Shown: positions 16,461 to 25,611 of the stretch, piece by piece
Layout: each line of letters begins with the position of its first letter
Position numbering within the stretch: position 1 is the first letter of the stretch
Source of the DNA: Lachnospiraceae bacterium
Lineage (GTDB): Bacteria > Bacillota > Clostridia > Lachnospirales > Lachnospiraceae
Assembly: GCA_024691565.1 (NCBI GenBank)
Contig: JAILNN010000162.1
Location: forward strand, 1-48,655
Reading direction: 5' to 3'
DNA length: 48,655 nt
The notes under the pieces: model-generated
Told to the model about the DNA's origin: nothing
Database searches by the model: none
The model's input: only the letters and a program-made list of their open reading frames with translations
Program-made: the position numbers and the translations under genes

Positions 16461-17390
16461 ATGATTAAGGAGGATTTTTATTTTCTTTCTAATGATGGGA
16501 AGACTACTCTTCATGGAATTAAATGGATTCCGGAGGAAAAAGAGGTTAGAGGGATTTTACAGATTATTCATGGTATGACAGAGTATATTGATAGATATGA
16601 TGAGTTTGCGACTTTTATGTGCTCAAAGGGGTACTTGGTTGTGGGGCACGACCATTTAGGTCATGGTGATTCTATTCAATCTGTTAATGATTATGGATAC
16701 TTTGCTGCAAAACATCCTGGAACTGTGCTTATTAAGGATATTCATGATGTTAGGCTTATGGTTAGCAGTGAATATAGGGATAAAAAGTATTTTATGCTTG
16801 GCCATAGTATGGGTTCATATTTACTTAGAAGGTATCTTAGTTCACGTGGAAATGGCCTTAGTGGTGTTGTTATTGTGGGTACTGGTTATGTTAATAAGGC
16901 GGCTTGCAATACAGGCATTGGCATTTGCAAGAAACTAGCCCAAAAACACGGTGGTCATTATGTTAGTAAAAAGCTTGAAGCAGTAATTTTTTCGGGTGAT
17001 TATTGGCGATTTGATATGACTGGTAAGGATTTGACTAGAAACTTTACTACTAAAGATATTGATATTTTGTTAGCTAGAAAGGACGATCCTAAGAGTGGGT
17101 TTACCTTTACGGTTAACGGCTTTTATACATTGATTTCGACTGTACTTTTCAGCGAGCGTAAAAGTAATATTAGGAGAATTCCTAAGGATCTCCCAATTTT
17201 CCTTATTGCCGGGGATCAAGACCCTGTAGGAGGCATGGGAAAGGGAGTTAGGAAGGTCTACAATATATACCAGAAGATGGGACTTAATGTTGGTATTAAG
17301 ATGTATGAGGGCTTTAGACATGAGGTTTTAAATGAGATTAATCGAGAAGAGGTTTATGCAGATGTATTATCTTGGATCGAAGGTGAGTAA
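16461..17390 (+). CDS. Alpha/beta hydrolase, monoacylglycerol-lipase-like
   Basis: A 309-aa cytoplasmic serine hydrolase of the Hydrolase_4 (lysophospholipase/monoacylglycerol lipase) type. The oxyanion segment HGMTEYIDRYD (about 38-48), VGHDHLGHGDS (about 61-71), nucleophile Ser116 in GHSMGS, Asp254 in AGDQDPVG and His287 in FRHEVLNE give a complete catalytic triad. AAAGGAGGG precedes the ATG. It stands alone between hpf and the secreted-protein pair; no clear promoter was identified in 16300-16460. The substrate is probably a glycerolipid or ester but cannot be fixed from sequence. Confidence 0.86.
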   Translation: MIKEDFYFLSNDGKTTLHGIKWIPEEKEVRGILQIIHGMTEYIDRYDEFATFMCSKGYLVVGHDHLGHGDSIQSVNDYGYFAAKHPGTVLIKDIHDVRLMVSSEYRDKKYFMLGHSMGSYLLRRYLSSRGNGLSGVVIVGTGYVNKAACNTGIGICKKLAQKHGGHYVSKKLEAVIFSGDYWRFDMTGKDLTRNFTTKDIDILLARKDDPKSGFTFTVNGFYTLISTVLFSERKSNIRRIPKDLPIFLIAGDQDPVGGMGKGVRKVYNIYQKMGLNVGIKMYEGFRHEVLNEINREEVYADVLSWIEGE

Positions 17391-17470
17391 GATTTGGCTG
17401 TTTTTTTTTTGAGACGAAAAGATGACTCAATTTTTGAGATATAATATGGGTTTGATTTTTAGAGGTGCAA

Positions 17471-17536
17471 AGACGCCAAACTATAATAATTTATGTATAA
17501 ATCTAGGAATTATTAAGCAATTCATACGGCGTGTGG
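17471..17536 (+). other. Possible structured RNA element
   Basis: ACGCC (about 17473) pairs with GGCGT (about 17528-17532), enclosing a TAATAATT / AATTATTA 8-bp helix. It sits between the hydrolase gene and the promoter of the secreted proteins. There is no T tract, so it is not a standard terminator, and I cannot assign it to a known RNA family. Confidence 0.3.
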
Positions 17537-17573
17537 TCAGATATTTGTTATAGTAATTACGAACTGATGAATT

Positions 17574-17590
17574 TTGTGCAAGTTGCACAA
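17574..17590. promoter_or_regulatory. 17-bp perfect palindromic operator candidate
   Basis: TTGTGCAA-G-TTGCACAA, two perfect 8-bp arms around one base. It ends 6 bp before the -35 of the next promoter, the usual place for an activator site. The cognate regulator is unknown. Confidence 0.5.
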
Positions 17591-17596
17591 GAAATC

Positions 17597-17625
17597 TTGA
17601 CATTATGGGGAGATGATGGTAATAT
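17597..17625 (+). promoter_or_regulatory. Promoter for the secreted protein pair
   Basis: TTGACA (17597-17602), 17-bp spacer, TAATAT (17620-17625), directly downstream of the palindrome. Confidence 0.65.
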
Positions 17626-17673
17626 TTGACAAGAGTTTTATATATTATATCTTTTTATAAGGAGGGATTTATT

Positions 17674-18240
17674 ATGAAGTGTTCGGTAAAAAAAGTTTTA
17701 TCATTGGTTCTTGCACTCGCACTTGTGATCACATCAATTGTTGTTCCAACAGGAAAGGCTAAGAAGGCAGAGGCTGCCTCTACATACAATGCATGTCTTG
17801 TTTTCCAGACCTCTAGTTTTTATTGTAGAGATGGTCTTGATTCATCAAACCACGGAAGTGTGATTAAGCTTCAGACAAAGGATGTTAGCGGAACAGGTGT
17901 TAAGGATGCTAAGCTTAAGAAGGGTAAGAACAAAATTACAGTAATGGTTAAGGGACTTAATAAGTGTAAGTTTGCTGATTCAGAAACTTTCAACCTTCTT
18001 TATGTTGACACAGATATTCCACAGTCAATGAAGAAGAAAGTTAAGTTCTCAAACATGGTTGTTAAGTTTGATGGTAAGACAGTTAAGACTATTGCTAAGC
18101 CTTTCGTTACTGATGAAGATGGTGCTGATACTTTACAGGCAGTTGCTATCAACAGCTATAACGATGATGTAACATGGAAGAATGTTAAGGTTACAGCTAA
18201 GAAGAAGATTACTGTCACATTAACAGCAACAATTAAATAA
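17674..18240 (+). CDS. Small secreted protein of unknown function, paralog A
   Basis: A 188-aa exported protein. The signal peptide (MKCSVKKVLSLVLALALVI, then cleavage near AEAAS, about residue 35) is clear. The mature part is Lys-rich and alternates beta strands, opening with STYNACLVFQ and closing with ITVTLTATIK. No anchor or catalytic motif is visible, so it is probably released or wall-associated by charge. The ATG at 17674 has AAGGAGGG before it; an upstream in-frame start would overlap the promoter. The following gene encodes a divergent paralog with the same strand pattern. The fold may be an immunoglobulin-like or carbohydrate-binding sandwich; this is a guess. Confidence 0.75.
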   Translation: MKCSVKKVLSLVLALALVITSIVVPTGKAKKAEAASTYNACLVFQTSSFYCRDGLDSSNHGSVIKLQTKDVSGTGVKDAKLKKGKNKITVMVKGLNKCKFADSETFNLLYVDTDIPQSMKKKVKFSNMVVKFDGKTVKTIAKPFVTDEDGADTLQAVAINSYNDDVTWKNVKVTAKKKITVTLTATIK

Positions 18241-18254
18241 TAACTTAAAAATTG

Positions 18255-18281
18255 CTTGTATCAACCGGGGTTGATTACAAG
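18255..18281 (+). other. Hairpin between the two secreted protein genes
   Basis: CTTGTA-TCAACC pairs with GGTTGAT-TACAAG apart from one bulged base, with a two-base loop. No T run follows, so it may be a processing or stabilising structure rather than a terminator. Confidence 0.5.
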
Positions 18282-18326
18282 TTAAAAAACAATTTATTAT
18301 TACAAACAAATGGAGGGAAATTTAAA

Positions 18327-18956
18327 ATGAGAAAATCAATTTTAAAAACTGTTGGAGGAGCAGTTCTTGCACTTGCAATGGCTGTTTCAAGTTTTGCTGC
18401 AGCACCTCAGGCAGATGCTGCTAAGACATATGAGTGTAGACTTGTATACATGGATGATGCTAGTGTTGTTACTTCTTTCATGGCTAATGATAAGTATGCA
18501 GCAACAACAACAGTTAAGAACGCTAAGGGAACAAATCATTACACAGTAACTCTTAAGAGATCTGCTTGCTGTAAGCAGGGAACAAACACAAAGTCACCTG
18601 CAAGCCAGAAGATTGCTTATACTAGAGTTCTTTGTATTGATATCGTTGGTATCGTTGCTGATTACAAGGTACCTTCAGCTGCTGATAAGAAGGTAAAACC
18701 TACAAAGCTTAAGTACTCTAACGTTTCAATTAATAAAGATGGCAAGGCTGTTAAGATTACACAGAGCAAGCTTGATCAGGGTTGGATTGAGGATGATACT
18801 AAGAACTACAGATTAGATATCCTTAACATCTGGAACAGATCAGCTGAGAACTATGACTCATCAACTCTTACATGTAAGACAAGTTGTGTAAAGAGTCTTA
18901 AGGCATTTAACTTCACAAAGTCACTTTCAGTTTCATTTGATTTCACAATTAAATAA
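18327..18956 (+). CDS. Small secreted protein of unknown function, paralog B
   Basis: A 209-aa exported protein with signal peptide MRKSILKTVGGAVLALAMAV and probable cleavage after ADA (about residue 31). The mature chain starts KTYECRLVYMDD and ends LSVSFDFTIK, matching the first and last strands of the upstream protein; LKYSNVSINKDGKAVKI also matches FSNMVVKFDGKTVKT there. It has six Cys in the mature region (ECRL, ACCK, VLCI, TCKTSC), which could form disulphides after export. TGGAGGG lies before the ATG. It is co-transcribed with paralog A and ends at a strong terminator. Confidence 0.75.
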   Translation: MRKSILKTVGGAVLALAMAVSSFAAAPQADAAKTYECRLVYMDDASVVTSFMANDKYAATTTVKNAKGTNHYTVTLKRSACCKQGTNTKSPASQKIAYTRVLCIDIVGIVADYKVPSAADKKVKPTKLKYSNVSINKDGKAVKITQSKLDQGWIEDDTKNYRLDILNIWNRSAENYDSSTLTCKTSCVKSLKAFNFTKSLSVSFDFTIK

Positions 18957-18993
18957 TTGTTTAGAATTTGAAAGTTTAATAATGAATATTCAG

Positions 18994-19025
18994 GGCAGAG
19001 ATAAGAAATTATCTCTGCCTTTTTC
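18994..19025 (+). terminator. Intrinsic terminator after the secreted pair
   Basis: Perfect 11-bp stem GGCAGAGATAA / TTATCTCTGCC with a GAAA tetraloop and a T run. Confidence 0.92.
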
Positions 19026-19054
19026 TTGACTATTTAAAAGGTTTGTAGCATACT
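19026..19054 (+). promoter_or_regulatory. Promoter for the exonuclease III gene
   Basis: TTGACT (19026-19031), 17-bp spacer, CATACT (19049-19054), immediately after the upstream terminator. Confidence 0.6.
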
Positions 19055-19115
19055 ATTGTTATGGCTTTTTAAGGTTTTTCGGTAATAAATTATAATAAAA
19101 AGGTGGATATTTTAG

Positions 19116-19871
19116 ATGAAGCTTATATCTTGGAATGTTAATGGACTTAGAGCGTGTGTGAAAAAGGGATTTTTGGATTTCTTTAAGGAAATAGATGCGG
19201 ATATTTTTTGTATACAGGAGAGTAAACTTCAAGAGGGACAGATAGATTTAGAATTAGATGGTTATTATCAATATTGGAACTATGCTGAAAAGAAGGGATA
19301 TTCGGGTACTGCTATTTTCACTAAGAAGGAACCATTAAGCGTTGTTAATGGGATTGGAATTAAAGAACATGATAATGAAGGCAGGGTTATTACTTTAGAG
19401 TATCCTGAATTTTACATGGTTACGGTATATACACCAAATTCAAAGCAGGAACTTCTTCGTCTTGACTATAGAATGGTTTGGGAGGATGCTTTTCGTGATT
19501 ATTTGAACTCTCTAGCTAAGAAAAAGCCGGTTATTGTTTGCGGGGATATGAATGTGGCTCATAAAGAAATTGATCTTAAGAATCCTAAGACAAATCATAA
19601 AAATGCTGGTTTTACGGATGAAGAAAGAGATAAGTTTTCTGTGCTTTTAGATTCTGGTTTTACAGATACATTTAGATATTTTTATCCAGATGTTGAGGGG
19701 ATTTATTCGTGGTGGTCATATAGATTTAAAGCGAGAGAAAAAAATGCAGGGTGGCGTATTGATTATTTTTTGACTTCAAAAAGTCTTGAGGATAAGCTTG
19801 AGGGTGCAAAGATTCATACAGAAATACTTGGATCTGATCATTGTCCTGTTGAATTAGATATTAAACTATAA
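19116..19871 (+). CDS. xth: Exodeoxyribonuclease III / AP endonuclease
   Basis: The 251-aa enzyme cuts DNA at abasic sites and degrades 3' ends in base excision repair. The full exonuclease-endonuclease-phosphatase fold is visible: SWNVNGLRA (residues 5-13, metal Asn), IQESKLQ (metal Glu about 34), TVYTPNS (catalytic Tyr about 109), GDMNVAH (about 144-150, catalytic Asp and Asn), the WRIDYFL loop (about 210-216) and GSDHCPV (about 238-244, general-base His). Length and motifs match bacterial ExoA/XthA. The chemoreceptor gene follows 43 bp later, so read-through is possible. Confidence 0.95.
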   Translation: MKLISWNVNGLRACVKKGFLDFFKEIDADIFCIQESKLQEGQIDLELDGYYQYWNYAEKKGYSGTAIFTKKEPLSVVNGIGIKEHDNEGRVITLEYPEFYMVTVYTPNSKQELLRLDYRMVWEDAFRDYLNSLAKKKPVIVCGDMNVAHKEIDLKNPKTNHKNAGFTDEERDKFSVLLDSGFTDTFRYFYPDVEGIYSWWSYRFKAREKNAGWRIDYFLTSKSLEDKLEGAKIHTEILGSDHCPVELDIKL

Positions 19872-19914
19872 TTTATTTTGGTATCTAAAAGTAGTTTCCA
19901 AGTTGGAGGAGAAT

Positions 19915-21888
19915 ATGAAAAAAGTTACGCTGAGATTAAAATTTGTAATAATGGTATTGGGGATTATTATTGTTTCTTTAGTTTGTGCTTTTCTTATGTA
20001 TAGTCTTAGTAATAAGCGCACGGCTAGGGAATTAACTGAGAGAGAAGTTAGTACTATTTCATCACTTGGACGAGATAGTGTTCTTTTGTTGCTCCAAAAT
20101 GCCTGGGATGAATTGTATTCTTTTTCGTTAAATGGTGATTTGAGGGACCAGGATGCGGATGTTGAAAAGAAGAGTGAGACCTTACAAAAATATGCTGAAA
20201 GAATTGGTGTTAGATCTATAAATTTTGCAGATGCATCTGGAAAAGTTGAGACCGCAGAAGATGATAAAAATATATCAGATGAAGAGTTCTTTAAGAAGGC
20301 TATGTTGGGCTCTAATGTAGTTTCTGAGGTTTATGAAAGAGATGGCGAGGAATTAATTGCTATTGGAACTCCAGTTGTGGATGATGGAATTGTAAAGGGT
20401 GTTATTTATCAGGAGGTTAATCCTTCATATTTGAGGAAGAGCTTTTCTTCTGCGATTACTGGTCAAACAGGTGATGCCTTTATTATGGATATGGATGGAA
20501 ACATTATTGTCGATGCAATTGATGATTATGCTAAGAAGCTTAAGAGCGATGAACAGAAGAAAGCTAGAAAGAAGATAATTGATGAGACTGAAACGCAGTC
20601 TGGAACCATGGAATATAATGATGGTGAAATTGATGTAATTGCTGGATATAGTAGAATTGAGGGAACTGACTGGATTGTGGTTGTTACCACAGGTCAAATT
20701 GAAGCTTATACAGTTTCTACTTCTGCTCTCAATATTAAGTTTATTATTGCTGCTTTGATATTTACAATTGTTATTATGTTGACGGTTTACTTTATTACGG
20801 GAGTGTTTATTGCGCCTGTTAATACCGTTACTCAAGAGCTTATATATATGGCTAATGGTGATTTTAGTAGAGAATTACCTAGTAAAGTACTTTTAAGGAA
20901 GGACGAAGCGGGTAGGCTTGCTGGAGCGATGCAGCGAATGCAGTTTTCTGTTAGTCGTGCGATTAGAAATGTTAAGAGTGAAACTCAGGTTGTTGATGGA
21001 AATGTGCAGAATCAGCAGGAGAGAATTAATTTGCTTCTTCAGGAAATTGAGGGTATTTCCGCTACAACTCAGGAGCTTTCCGCATCTTCAGTTGTTACGG
21101 CGCATACAACTCAGGAACTTGCCTCTACTGTTGAAAGTATTGGTACATCGGTTGAAAAGGTTGCTCATTCCGCTGAGAAAGGGCTTCTTACCATTGAGCA
21201 GATTAAGAATAGAGCTGAGGAACTTAAGAATTCTTCTATCCAAAAGAGGGCAAATTCAACTGCTATTTTAGAGAATACTCAAAATACTCTTAGAGAGGCA
21301 CTTGAGGATGCTAAGGCGGTTGAAAAGATTACAGCGCTTTCAAATACGATTTTAAGTATTGCTGAGGAGACAAACCTTCTTGCTCTTAATGCTAGTATTG
21401 AGGCTGCTAGAGCTGGTGAGGCTGGTAAGGGATTTGCGGTTGTTGCTACGGAAATTAGTAAGCTTGCTGATAATTCTAAAAACAGTGCGGCTCAGATTCA
21501 GAGTGTTACAAATGAAGTAATTGATTCAGTTGATAATCTTTCTAAATGTGCTTCGGATTTGCTTAATTATTTGGATTCTAATATTTTAAAGGACTACAAT
21601 ACACTCGTTAAAACTGGTGAACAATATAATAAAGATGCAACTGAAATGGATGCTATCGTTACTGAATTCAAGGCGGTAACAGCTGATCTTAAGCTTAAGA
21701 TTGAGAAGATGATTGCTGCTATTAACGATGTTGCAAGGTCTAATAATGAGTCAGCTAAGGGTACTGGAGAAATTGCAGAAAACGCTAACTCGGTCGTTAA
21801 TTCTGCAAATGAGGTTGTTAATTACACTAATGAAACCTTGGATTGTACTAGAAAATTAGACGAAGTTGCAGGAGTGTTTAGATTGTAA
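19915..21888 (+). CDS. Methyl-accepting chemotaxis protein with Cache-type sensor
   Basis: A 657-aa chemoreceptor. TM1 spans about residues 10-32, a periplasmic-type sensor of about 240 residues follows (Cache-like: [16 protein letters not shown] and a [10 protein letters not shown] end), TM2 lies about 275-300, then HAMP (about 300-352) and the cytoplasmic signalling coiled coil with the conserved hairpin tip [19 protein letters not shown] (about 484-502). GGAGGA precedes ATG 19915. It should control CheA and so the CheY encoded at 11.4 kb. The ligand is unknown. Two exporter genes follow after 41 bp; a link between them would be inference. Confidence 0.92.
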   Translation: MKKVTLRLKFVIMVLGIIIVSLVCAFLMYSLSNKRTARELTEREVSTISSLGRDSVLLLLQNAWDELYSFSLNGDLRDQDADVEKKSETLQKYAERIGVRSINFADASGKVETAEDDKNISDEEFFKKAMLGSNVVSEVYERDGEELIAIGTPVVDDGIVKGVIYQEVNPSYLRKSFSSAITGQTGDAFIMDMDGNIIVDAIDDYAKKLKSDEQKKARKKIIDETETQSGTMEYNDGEIDVIAGYSRIEGTDWIVVVTTGQIEAYTVSTSALNIKFIIAALIFTIVIMLTVYFITGVFIAPVNTVTQELIYMANGDFSRELPSKVLLRKDEAGRLAGAMQRMQFSVSRAIRNVKSETQVVDGNVQNQQERINLLLQEIEGISATTQELSASSVVTAHTTQELASTVESIGTSVEKVAHSAEKGLLTIEQIKNRAEELKNSSIQKRANSTAILENTQNTLREALEDAKAVEKITALSNTILSIAEETNLLALNASIEAARAGEAGKGFAVVATEISKLADNSKNSAAQIQSVTNEVIDSVDNLSKCASDLLNYLDSNILKDYNTLVKTGEQYNKDATEMDAIVTEFKAVTADLKLKIEKMIAAINDVARSNNESAKGTGEIAENANSVVNSANEVVNYTNETLDCTRKLDEVAGVFRL

Positions 21889-21929
21889 AAACACAGAATA
21901 TTGTTTTTATTGATTGTTAGGAGGTTGAC

Positions 21930-23666
21930 ATGCTTAAAACATTGCTTTCACAAGTAAAGGAGTATAAGGCACCGTCAATAGTGACTCCAATTTTTATGTT
22001 GGGTGAGGTTGTTATGGAGGCCATCATACCACTTCTTATGGGTATGATAGTTGAAGAAGGTGTTGAAGAGGGAGATCTAAATAGAATCTATTTTTTAGGA
22101 CTTATCATGGTGGTTTGTGCATTGCTTAGTCTTACGTTTGGAATTTTATCGGGAGTATATAGCGCGAAGGCCGCAACTGGTTTTGCTAAAAATTTGAGAA
22201 AGGCTATGTATGAAAGAATTCAGACATATAGCTTTTCTAATATTGATAAGTTTAGCACAGCCGGACTCGTGACTCGTCTTACAACAGATGTTTCAAATGT
22301 TCAAAATGCATATCAGATGATTCTTAGAATGTGTATGAGAGCGCCAGCAACTATTATTACAGCAATGGCTCTTTCTTTTTACAAGAGTCCTAAGATTGCT
22401 ACAATTTACTTGGTTGCCGTTTTGATTCTCGGAGTTTTTCTTTTCTTTATTGTTAAAATGGGTATGAAGTATTTTAGTGAAGTTTTTGAAAAATATGATG
22501 ATTTGAATGCTAGTATTCAGGAAAATGTTTCTGCAATTCGAGTTGTTAAGGCTAATGTTCGTGAGGATTATGAGAATAAGAAGTTTTCAAAGGCTGCTGA
22601 AAATGTTTATAGGCTTTTTATTAAGGCTGAAAAGACGGTTGTTATTAACTGGCCGGTTATGATGTTTACGGTTTACACTTGTATTCTTTTGATTAGTTGG
22701 CTCGGTGGAAAGATGATTGTCGCTGGAGATTTAAATGTCGGTGACATGTCAACTCTTCTTGCCTATTGTATGAATATCTTAATGAGTCTTATGATGATTT
22801 CTTTTATCTTCGTTATGATTTCAATGAGTATTGCCTCTGGTAGAAGAATTACTGAGGTTATTGAGGAAGAGCCTGATATTGTTAATCCTGAGAATCCAAT
22901 TATGGATGTTAAGGATGGCAGTATTGAATTTAAGGATGTTAAGTTTAAGTATAATAAAGATGCTGAAGATTTGGTTTTGAAGGATATTTCACTTAGTATT
23001 AAGTCGGGTGAAACCATTGGTATTATTGGTGGAACTGGTAGTGCTAAGTCGAGTTTAGTTAGCCTTATCAGCCGTTTGTATGATGTTACAGATGGAGCGG
23101 TTTTAGTCGGCGGCGTTGATGTTAGAGAATATGATTTAAAGGAACTTAGAGAGAGTGTTTCTGTGGTTCTTCAAAATAATGTGCTATTTTCGGGTACGAT
23201 TTATGAAAATCTTCGTTGGGGTAAGGAAGATGCTACCGAGGAAGAGTGTAGGGAAGCTGCTAAACTTGCCTGTGCAGATGAGTTTATTGAGAAGATGCCT
23301 GAAAAATATGAGAGTAAGATTGAACAGGGTGGTACGAATGTTTCTGGCGGTCAGAGACAGAGACTTTGTATTGCGAGAGCTTTGATTAAGAAGCCTAAAG
23401 TTCTTATTTTGGATGATTCTACTAGTGCTGTTGATACGGCTACTGATGCTAAGATTAGAGAAGCATTTAGAGAGAAGATTCCGAATACTACAAAGATTAT
23501 TATTGCTCAGAGAATTTCTAGTGTTCAGGATGCAGATAGAATTATTGTTATGAATGAGGGTATGGTTGATTCCTTTGACACGCATGAAAATCTGCTTAAG
23601 AACAATAAGATTTACAAGGAAGTTTTTGAAGAGCAGACTAGTGGTTCTGGAGATTTTGATTTGTAG
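21930..23666 (+). CDS. ABC exporter half-transporter, degenerate-site subunit
   Basis: A 578-aa type IV ABC half-transporter: an N-terminal six-helix domain (about 1-310) fused to an ATPase domain. The ATP site is altered: the Walker A is GGTGSAKS (Ala for Gly), Walker B ends in LDDST with Asp in place of the catalytic Glu, and the H-loop His is Gln527 (IIAQRIS). The signature (VSGGQRQR) is intact. This is the pattern of the degenerate-site subunit in heterodimeric exporters such as TM287/288 or BmrCD. The partner gene starts 19 bp downstream. Substrates are probably drugs, lipids or peptides; none can be assigned. Confidence 0.9.
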   Translation: MLKTLLSQVKEYKAPSIVTPIFMLGEVVMEAIIPLLMGMIVEEGVEEGDLNRIYFLGLIMVVCALLSLTFGILSGVYSAKAATGFAKNLRKAMYERIQTYSFSNIDKFSTAGLVTRLTTDVSNVQNAYQMILRMCMRAPATIITAMALSFYKSPKIATIYLVAVLILGVFLFFIVKMGMKYFSEVFEKYDDLNASIQENVSAIRVVKANVREDYENKKFSKAAENVYRLFIKAEKTVVINWPVMMFTVYTCILLISWLGGKMIVAGDLNVGDMSTLLAYCMNILMSLMMISFIFVMISMSIASGRRITEVIEEEPDIVNPENPIMDVKDGSIEFKDVKFKYNKDAEDLVLKDISLSIKSGETIGIIGGTGSAKSSLVSLISRLYDVTDGAVLVGGVDVREYDLKELRESVSVVLQNNVLFSGTIYENLRWGKEDATEEECREAAKLACADEFIEKMPEKYESKIEQGGTNVSGGQRQRLCIARALIKKPKVLILDDSTSAVDTATDAKIREAFREKIPNTTKIIIAQRISSVQDADRIIVMNEGMVDSFDTHENLLKNNKIYKEVFEEQTSGSGDFDL

Positions 23667-23685
23667 AATTATAAGGAGAATTGAT

Positions 23686-25611
23686 ATGGCTGATAAAACA
23701 AATGAAGTACCTAAGGGACCTAAAGGTAGGAAAAATTTTGGTCCTAGACCTAAGATAGAGAATCCTGGAAAACTTTTTTCCAGGTTGATGGAATATGTTG
23801 GAAGAAAATATAAGATTCAGATGGTGCTTGTGTTATTAATGATTCTTATTAGCGTTCTTGCTAATGTTCAGGGAACTCTTTTTACACAAAGACTTATTGA
23901 TGATTACATTATCCCTTTAACAAAGAGTAGTAATCCTGATTTTGGACCACTTGCTCATGCGATTTTAAGGGTTGCGATTTTTTATATTATAGGAATTGCA
24001 GCTTCTTTTTCACAGAATCTTATTATGGTTTACGTTAACCAGGGAACACTTCGTGATTTGAGGAAGGAACTTTTTGTTCATATGGAGTCGCTTCCTATAA
24101 AGTATTTTGATACTCATGCACATGGAGATATCATGTCTATTTATACTAATGATATTGATACTCTTCGTCAGATGATTAGTCAGAGTATTCCTCAAATTTT
24201 TAATAGTGTAATTACGATTATTAGTGTTGTTACTTCGATGCTTATTCTTAGTGTACCTTTGACACTTGTTTCATTTATTATGATTTTTGTGGCGATTTTT
24301 GTTACTGGAAAACTTGCGGGACTTTCGGGTTCTTACTTTTCAGCTCAGCAAAGAGACTTAGGTGCGCTTAACGGTGAAATTGAAGAGATGATGCATGGAC
24401 AGAAGGTAGTTAAGGTCTTTAATCATGAAGAGAAGAATCTTGCGCATTTCAATGAAATGAATGAAAAGCTTTTTGATAGTGCAAATTCTGCAAATAAGTT
24501 TGCGAATATTATGATGCCAGTTAATGCTCAGCTTGGAAATATTGGATATGTTATTTGTGCTATTGTTGGTGGAATATTTACTATTACTGGTGCTTTTGGT
24601 CTTACTGCTGGTAAACTCGTTTCCTTCCTAACATTTAATAAGTCAATTAACATGCCTATTAGTCAGGTTAGTATGCAGTTTAACTCTATTGTTATGGCTC
24701 TTGCTGGCGCTGAAAGAGTATTTAAATTATTAGATGAAGAGCCGGAAGTTGATAATGGATATGTTGAACTTGTTAGGGCTGAAATTGATGAAGATGAGAA
24801 TATCAAGGAGACTTCTGAGTATACAGGAAAGTGGGCTTGGAAGCATTTCCATAAAGATAGCAACACAACAACCTATGTTCCACTTAAGGGTGAGATAGTT
24901 CTTGATGGTGTGGACTTTGGATATACAGATGATAAGATGGTTTTACATGATATTAAGCTTTATGCAAAGACTGGTCAGAAGATTGCATTTGTTGGAGCTA
25001 CTGGTGCTGGTAAGACTACAATTACAAATCTTATTAATAGATTTTATGATATTCAGGATGGAAAGATTCGATATGATGGAATTAATATTAATAAGATAAA
25101 GAAGGCCGATCTTAGACATTCGCTTGGCATTGTTCTTCAGGATACACATCTGTTTACTGGAACTGTTATGGAGAATATTCGTTATGGAAAGTTGGATGCT
25201 ACAGATGAAGAGGTTATTGCTGCAGCTAAGCTTGCGAACGCACATGGATTTATTAAGAGGTTGCCAAATGGCTATGATACCTTGCTTAAAGGTGATGGTG
25301 GCAATTTGAGTCAAGGTCAAAGACAGCTTATTGCTATTGCGAGAGCGGCAATTGCTAATCCTCCTGCACTTATTTTGGATGAGGCTACTAGTTCAATTGA
25401 TACAAGAACTGAGAAGCTTGTTCAGGACGGTATGGATAAGCTTATGAATAACAGAACAACTTTTGTTATTGCGCATAGGCTTTCAACCGTTAAAAATTCA
25501 TCCTGCATCATGGTTTTAAACCAGGGCGAGATTGTTGAGAGAGGAACTCATGATGAGTTACTTCAGCAAAAAGGATACTATTATAGACTTTATACAGGTG
25601 CTACAGCTTAG
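23686..25611 (+). CDS. ABC exporter half-transporter, catalytic partner subunit
   Basis: A 641-aa half-transporter pairing with the upstream subunit. It has a Lys/Pro/Gly-rich N-terminus, six membrane helices (about 35-330), a charged insert before the ATPase domain (about 355-405), Walker A GATGAGKTT, signature LSQGQRQL, Walker B ILDEATS with the catalytic Glu and the H-loop His in IAHRLS. It therefore supplies the Walker A/B and H-loop of the competent ATP site, while its slightly altered LSQGQ signature faces the degenerate site. ATG 23686 follows AAGGAGA; the longer frame from 23554 would overlap the upstream gene. Its stop codon overlaps the stop of the convergent minus-strand gene. Confidence 0.92.
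   Translation: MADKTNEVPKGPKGRKNFGPRPKIENPGKLFSRLMEYVGRKYKIQMVLVLLMILISVLANVQGTLFTQRLIDDYIIPLTKSSNPDFGPLAHAILRVAIFYIIGIAASFSQNLIMVYVNQGTLRDLRKELFVHMESLPIKYFDTHAHGDIMSIYTNDIDTLRQMISQSIPQIFNSVITIISVVTSMLILSVPLTLVSFIMIFVAIFVTGKLAGLSGSYFSAQQRDLGALNGEIEEMMHGQKVVKVFNHEEKNLAHFNEMNEKLFDSANSANKFANIMMPVNAQLGNIGYVICAIVGGIFTITGAFGLTAGKLVSFLTFNKSINMPISQVSMQFNSIVMALAGAERVFKLLDEEPEVDNGYVELVRAEIDEDENIKETSEYTGKWAWKHFHKDSNTTTYVPLKGEIVLDGVDFGYTDDKMVLHDIKLYAKTGQKIAFVGATGAGKTTITNLINRFYDIQDGKIRYDGININKIKKADLRHSLGIVLQDTHLFTGTVMENIRYGKLDATDEEVIAAAKLANAHGFIKRLPNGYDTLLKGDGGNLSQGQRQLIAIARAAIANPPALILDEATSSIDTRTEKLVQDGMDKLMNNRTTFVIAHRLSTVKNSSCIMVLNQGEIVERGTHDELLQQKGYYYRLYTGATA

Noticed and set aside
17461-17540. Cyclic di-GMP riboswitch
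   Set aside because: A GCAAAG sequence occurs, but the conserved core and tetraloop receptor are not there.
23554-23685. N-terminal extension of the second ABC subunit
   Set aside because: It overlaps the first ABC gene in another frame; ATG 23686 has a proper ribosome binding site.
24943-25320. Minus-strand frame opposite the second ABC ATPase
   Set aside because: A shadow frame of a clearly conserved gene, with no start signal.
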